This document shows, one piece after another, positions 61,083-64,000 of a stretch of 64,000 nt of DNA (the stretch's first letter is position 1; every line of letters starts with the position of its first letter). A model generated the notes under the pieces. That model saw only the letters and a program-made list of their open reading frames with translations. It had not been told where the DNA came from and ran no database searches. The stretch lies in NCBI RefSeq assembly GCF_007988905.1, contig NZ_BJVA01000009.1:57740-121739 (forward strand), in the 5' to 3' direction. The stretch is from Gluconobacter kanchanaburiensis NBRC 103587 (GTDB lineage Bacteria > Pseudomonadota > Alphaproteobacteria > Acetobacterales > Acetobacteraceae). The position numbers and the translations under genes are program-made.

Positions 61083-61928
61083 ATGATGACGGAATTACGG
61101 TTTCAGCAAGTCGATGTGTTTTCATCTGTCGCGTTCAAAGGCAATCCGGTTGCTGTTGTCCTTGGCGCAGACGCTCTGACGACTGAACAGATGGCCGCTT
61201 TCGCAAACTGGACCAATCTCAGCGAGACGACATTTCTGCTGCGGCCAACGACCCCTGAAGCAGATTATCGCGTCCGTATTTTTACGCCGCAGACAGAGCT
61301 GCCATTTGCTGGACATCCTACACTGGGGAGCTGTCACGCATGGCTCAGTGCCGGAGGGCAGCCGCGTGGCGAGGTTGTTATACAGGAATGCGGTCTGGGA
61401 CTTGTGCCTGTCCGGCGGGAGGCCGGCCAGCTCGCTTTTTCTGCTCCCCCTTTGCTGCGTTCGGGGGCAGTAGAAAGCGATCTTCTGAAGAAGGTGGCGG
61501 ATGGGTTGAAGATTTCTCCCGCATCCATCCGGGATGCCGCATGGACGGATAATGGTCCAGGCTGGCTTTCCATCCTGCTCGGCTCGCGGAAAGAGGTTCT
61601 GGCGCTGGAGCCGGATTATGCAGCTCTGGCCGATCTGAGCATTGGTGTGATTGGTCCCTGGGATGCGGCCACGGATGGAAAAGACATACTGTTCGAGGTG
61701 CGGGCATTTGCCATGGGCACCGGTGTTCATGAGGATCCGGTGACAGGCAGCCTGAATGCCGGACTAGCTCAGTGGCTGATCGCAGCGGGCTACGCGCCTG
61801 ACCATTACGTGGCGAGTCAGGGCACCTGTCTCGGGCGTACAGGCCGGATATCTATCGACAGGCAGAAGGATAAAATCTGGGTGGGCGGTGAAACGGTCAC
61901 GCGGATTTCAGGTCTCCTGCGGGTATGA
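61083..61928 (+). CDS. PhzF-family isomerase/epimerase
   Basis: 281 residues of the diaminopimelate-epimerase-like fold shared by PhzF. The start is LRFQQVDVFSSVAFKGNPVA, the catalytic Glu lies in NLSETTFLL, and FTPQTELPFAGHPTLGSCHA and GVHEDPVTGSLNAGLAQWLI are the family signatures. The substrate of most such proteins is not known, and no phenazine gene is nearby. ATG 61083 is followed by a second ATG at 61086. Confidence 0.9.
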   Translation: MMTELRFQQVDVFSSVAFKGNPVAVVLGADALTTEQMAAFANWTNLSETTFLLRPTTPEADYRVRIFTPQTELPFAGHPTLGSCHAWLSAGGQPRGEVVIQECGLGLVPVRREAGQLAFSAPPLLRSGAVESDLLKKVADGLKISPASIRDAAWTDNGPGWLSILLGSRKEVLALEPDYAALADLSIGVIGPWDAATDGKDILFEVRAFAMGTGVHEDPVTGSLNAGLAQWLIAAGYAPDHYVASQGTCLGRTGRISIDRQKDKIWVGGETVTRISGLLRV

Positions 61929-62010
61929 GAAATCCACACAGGAAAACGGGTCCCGAAGGATCGCCCTGAAAAGCTTCCCTCAGTCCGGAAAGGCCTGAGG
62001 GGTCGTCGTG

Positions 62011-62190
62011 TCAGGCCTCGAGGGGGCGTGCTTCTTCAGGCAGCATGACCGGAATGCCATCACGGATCGGAAAGGCAAGTTTTGCCCGGGGGCTGATAAG
62101 TTCCTGGGTTTCCCGGTCGTAGGTCAGAGGACCTTTGGTTACGGGGCAGACTAGAAGGGACAGGAGGCGGGGGTCAAGTTCAGTCGTCAT
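62011..62190 (-). CDS. Trm112-family small protein (UPF0434/YcaR-like)
   Basis: 59 residues: [20 protein letters not shown] at the start and a tail ending ARPLEA. The family core [20 protein letters not shown] then [17 protein letters not shown] matches the bacterial Trm112-like proteins, which are often partners of methyltransferases in eukaryotes and archaea; the bacterial role is unclear. It overlaps the Lon-N-domain gene by 4 bp (ATGA), so it is the last gene of that operon. Confidence 0.85.
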   Translation of the reverse strand: MTTELDPRLLSLLVCPVTKGPLTYDRETQELISPRAKLAFPIRDGIPVMLPEEARPLEA

Positions 62191-62879
62191 GATTTATCCA
62201 TGCCTCTCTCCAGAAGATCCAGCAAGAGGCCTGCGCGTTCATCAAGCGTCATGGCCTCAAGGAGCGACTGCTTTTCGACGGGGGTGAACGGCACCAGCAT
62301 TGGCAGCACAACAAGAAGTGTCTCGTCATCCATGTCTTCGATCAGGGGCCAGCTTGCCTGAAGATCGCGGGAATCGAGATAGGTTTTCAGCCCGTTCAGC
62401 AAAAGATCCCGGTTGATGGGGAGGGGATCTTCCTCGACGAGATCGGCGGCGAACGGTGTGGCGTCGATGATGCCTTCACGCCAGCCGAGATCCGTCGGCG
62501 CTTCCCGGATCAGCCGAAAGCGTGAAATCCCCAGAAGGGTGACGGAAAACGTTCCGTCCACATGTTCGGTGAATTCCGTGATGCGGCCCAGTGTTCCGGT
62601 TCGGTAAAGCAGAGGATGCTCGTCCGCATCGGGATCCATGAGGGGCTGGATGACGCCGATCATGCGCCGGCCTGCCAGAGCATCTTCCAGCAGCGCTACA
62701 TAAGGAGGTTCGAAGACCAGAAGCGGCAGATGTCCACCCGGCAGGAGCAACGCACCAGAAAGCGGAAAAAGGCCGACCCGTGGCGGGATATCCGCGAGGG
62801 TTAGCTCCGTCAGCGGTGGCGCGCGCCGGGCTGGTTCAGGAGCCGAATCAGGGGATGGAACATCAGACGTTTCGGTCAT
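62187..62879 (-). CDS. Lon N-terminal (LON substrate-binding) domain protein
   Basis: 230 residues with only the PUA-like LON_substr_bdg domain: [60 protein letters not shown] and the end [16 protein letters not shown]. There is no ATPase or protease domain, so it is a standalone family member that may bind unfolded proteins. The frame is open beyond 62879, but that part is antisense to the next gene's codons. ATG 62879 (MTETSDVPS) is the likely start. Confidence 0.87.
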   Translation of the reverse strand: MTETSDVPSPDSAPEPARRAPPLTELTLADIPPRVGLFPLSGALLLPGGHLPLLVFEPPYVALLEDALAGRRMIGVIQPLMDPDADEHPLLYRTGTLGRITEFTEHVDGTFSVTLLGISRFRLIREAPTDLGWREGIIDATPFAADLVEEDPLPINRDLLLNGLKTYLDSRDLQASWPLIEDMDDETLLVVLPMLVPFTPVEKQSLLEAMTLDERAGLLLDLLERGMDKS

Positions 62880-62883
62880 CGGC

Positions 62884-63837
62884 TCAGGAAAACAGCAGGG
62901 AAGAGAGTTTGCGTCGGGCGGCCAGGGTCTCGGGATCGGTATGGCCCCATGCCTCGAAAAAGCGCAGAAGTTCCGCCTTTGCTGCGCCGTCATTCCACTC
63001 GCGGTCTCTGCGCAGGATGTCTAGCAGAGTCTCGGCGGCCTCCGCCCGATACCCGGCTCCGTTGAGTGCGGTCGCAAGACGGAGCCGCAGATCGAAATCA
63101 TCCGGCGAGGCAGCGACCTGCTGACGGAGCGTATCAAGTTCGGACGCGGCTTTTGTGCCTTCGACAAAAAGGGCCAGCGCCGTGCGCGCGCCTGTAATCT
63201 CGGGATGTGCATCCAGCTTTGCGGGCACCTGGGCGGATGCGTCTTCGGCAGCTTCCGGTTCTTTGAGCGCAATCAGCGCGCGGATCATGCCGCCCCATGC
63301 GTCGGGGTTTTCGGGTTCGGCCTCCAGAAGCTGCGAGAAGAGGGCGGCAGCCTGATCAGCGGCGCCTTCCGAGAGGGCCTGCCGTGCGGCGGTCAGGATT
63401 TCGGTAGCGGGCATGACATCCCCGGCCAGCTTGAGCAGCGATTCCACGAACCGGCGGATCTCGCTTTCCGGCTGGGCTCCCTGGAAAAGATCCAGAACCT
63501 GACCTTTCCAGAACGCGACCACGACGGGAATCGATTGCAGGGGCAGGCCAAGCTGCCCGAGTTGTGCGGCCAGCGCCTTGTTGGCTTCCACGTCAACCTT
63601 GACGAGCCGGACGCGTCCACCAGCGGCACGAACAACCTTTTCCAGAACAGGCGTGAGCTGTTTGCATGGCCCGCACCACGGGGCCCAGAAATCCACGAGA
63701 ACCGGGAGGGTTCGGCTCGCTTCGACGACATCGGCCATGAAGGTGGACTGATCGGCATCGATAATGGTTACGGCTTCGGCGCCCTGCGCGGCTGCGGGAG
63801 ACTGCCCGATCAGGTGTTCGTCGAATGTGCTGCTCAT
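62884..63837 (-). CDS. thioredoxin-TPR chaperedoxin, CnoX/YbbN-like
   Basis: 317 residues. The N-terminal thioredoxin domain has the WCGPC redox site (Cys55 and Cys58) in VDFWAPWCGPCKQLTPVLEK. The C-terminal 170 residues form TPR-like repeats (LSEGAADQAAALFSQLLEAE, PENPDAWGGMIRALIALKEP). CnoX is a holdase that protects proteins from hypochlorous acid and over-oxidation and passes them to GroEL or DnaK. It heads the Trm112/Lon-N operon; the next gene starts 4 bp after its stop. The promoter must lie in 63838-64000. Confidence 0.9.
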   Translation of the reverse strand: MSSTFDEHLIGQSPAAAQGAEAVTIIDADQSTFMADVVEASRTLPVLVDFWAPWCGPCKQLTPVLEKVVRAAGGRVRLVKVDVEANKALAAQLGQLGLPLQSIPVVVAFWKGQVLDLFQGAQPESEIRRFVESLLKLAGDVMPATEILTAARQALSEGAADQAAALFSQLLEAEPENPDAWGGMIRALIALKEPEAAEDASAQVPAKLDAHPEITGARTALALFVEGTKAASELDTLRQQVAASPDDFDLRLRLATALNGAGYRAEAAETLLDILRRDREWNDGAAKAELLRFFEAWGHTDPETLAARRKLSSLLFS

Positions 63838-64000
63838 GGCAAGGGAACCGCCTCAGTAGGAAGGAAAGTTACCTGAAAGATCGGATGCGCTGGCTCTGTG
63901 TGCAAGTGCGCAGATTTCCGTTGGGAGAATGAAAGAAGATATTGCTGTTGAATTGAAAAATCCCTCTTGCGCGATGCTTCTGATTCGGTCATAAGCCCCT

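Noticed and set aside
61977..62001. Hairpin CCCTCAG/CTGAGGG between the PhzF and Trm112 genes
   Set aside because: Short stem with an 11-base loop and no T-run on either strand; could be chance in GC-rich DNA.

Overview
The window looks like a chromosomal segment of an acetic acid bacterium, most probably Gluconobacter or a close relative (inference from gene content; no database search was possible). The DNA is GC-rich. Several gene sets are alphaproteobacterial: ChvI/ChvG with HprK-RapZ-EIIA-HPr-EI, FlaF, a MucR/Ros regulator, a PraR-like HTH protein, OlsB and a short HprK. There is no phage, transposon, CRISPR array or tRNA/rRNA gene that I can support. Most of it is dense core genome with many 4-bp ATGA/GTGA overlaps.

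Layout: 1-5548 holds glycosyltransferase genes (surface polysaccharide) around thrS-infC, where infC appears to start at ATA. 5648-14472 has grpE, then the two-component pair chvI-chvG and the permease-less phosphotransferase set (hprK, rapZ, EIIA, HPr, EI). A minus-strand block of small genes (about 8936-10209) sits between chvG and hprK. 14524-20014 has zur, an unknown gene, an L-asparaginase, a sugar:H+ symporter, two related small membrane proteins and a DUF4097-like protein. 20005-28002 has an RluA-type synthase, ftsK, rsmD, rluB, a class I amidotransferase, tadA and degP. 28085-31129 has a superinfection-immunity-like membrane protein, a flippase and a TagF-like transferase.

31142-35326 is an amino acid/one-carbon block: ltaE-sdaA on the minus strand diverging from folD-metF. 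35359-39577 has an M1 aminopeptidase, then flagellin with flaF. 39756-42487 is a radical SAM plus DUF4130/UdgX DNA-repair pair. 42563-47674 is an EmrAB-type efflux system with its outer membrane factor and a TetR repressor; two near-identical 19-bp palindromes tie the two transcription units together. 47724-51123 has class II fructose-bisphosphate aldolase and a second OmpR-type two-component pair whose kinase lacks a standard start codon. 51241-58042 is the alphaproteobacterial nfuA-tsaB-rimI-mucR-fur-olsB-lnt-HTH string. 58059-63837 has a tyrosine phosphatase, a lipoprotein, a globin-coupled chemotaxis receptor, a PhzF protein, and a Trm112 / Lon-N / chaperedoxin operon.

Nothing here is a clearly new large system. 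The most interesting items are small-scale: non-canonical starts, the paired TetR operators, the block inserted in the chvG-hprK junction with a terminator directly before a Shine-Dalgarno, a MucR protein with a broken zinc-finger ligand set, overlapping dyads before the sugar transporter, and a 14-bp hairpin between flagellin and flaF.
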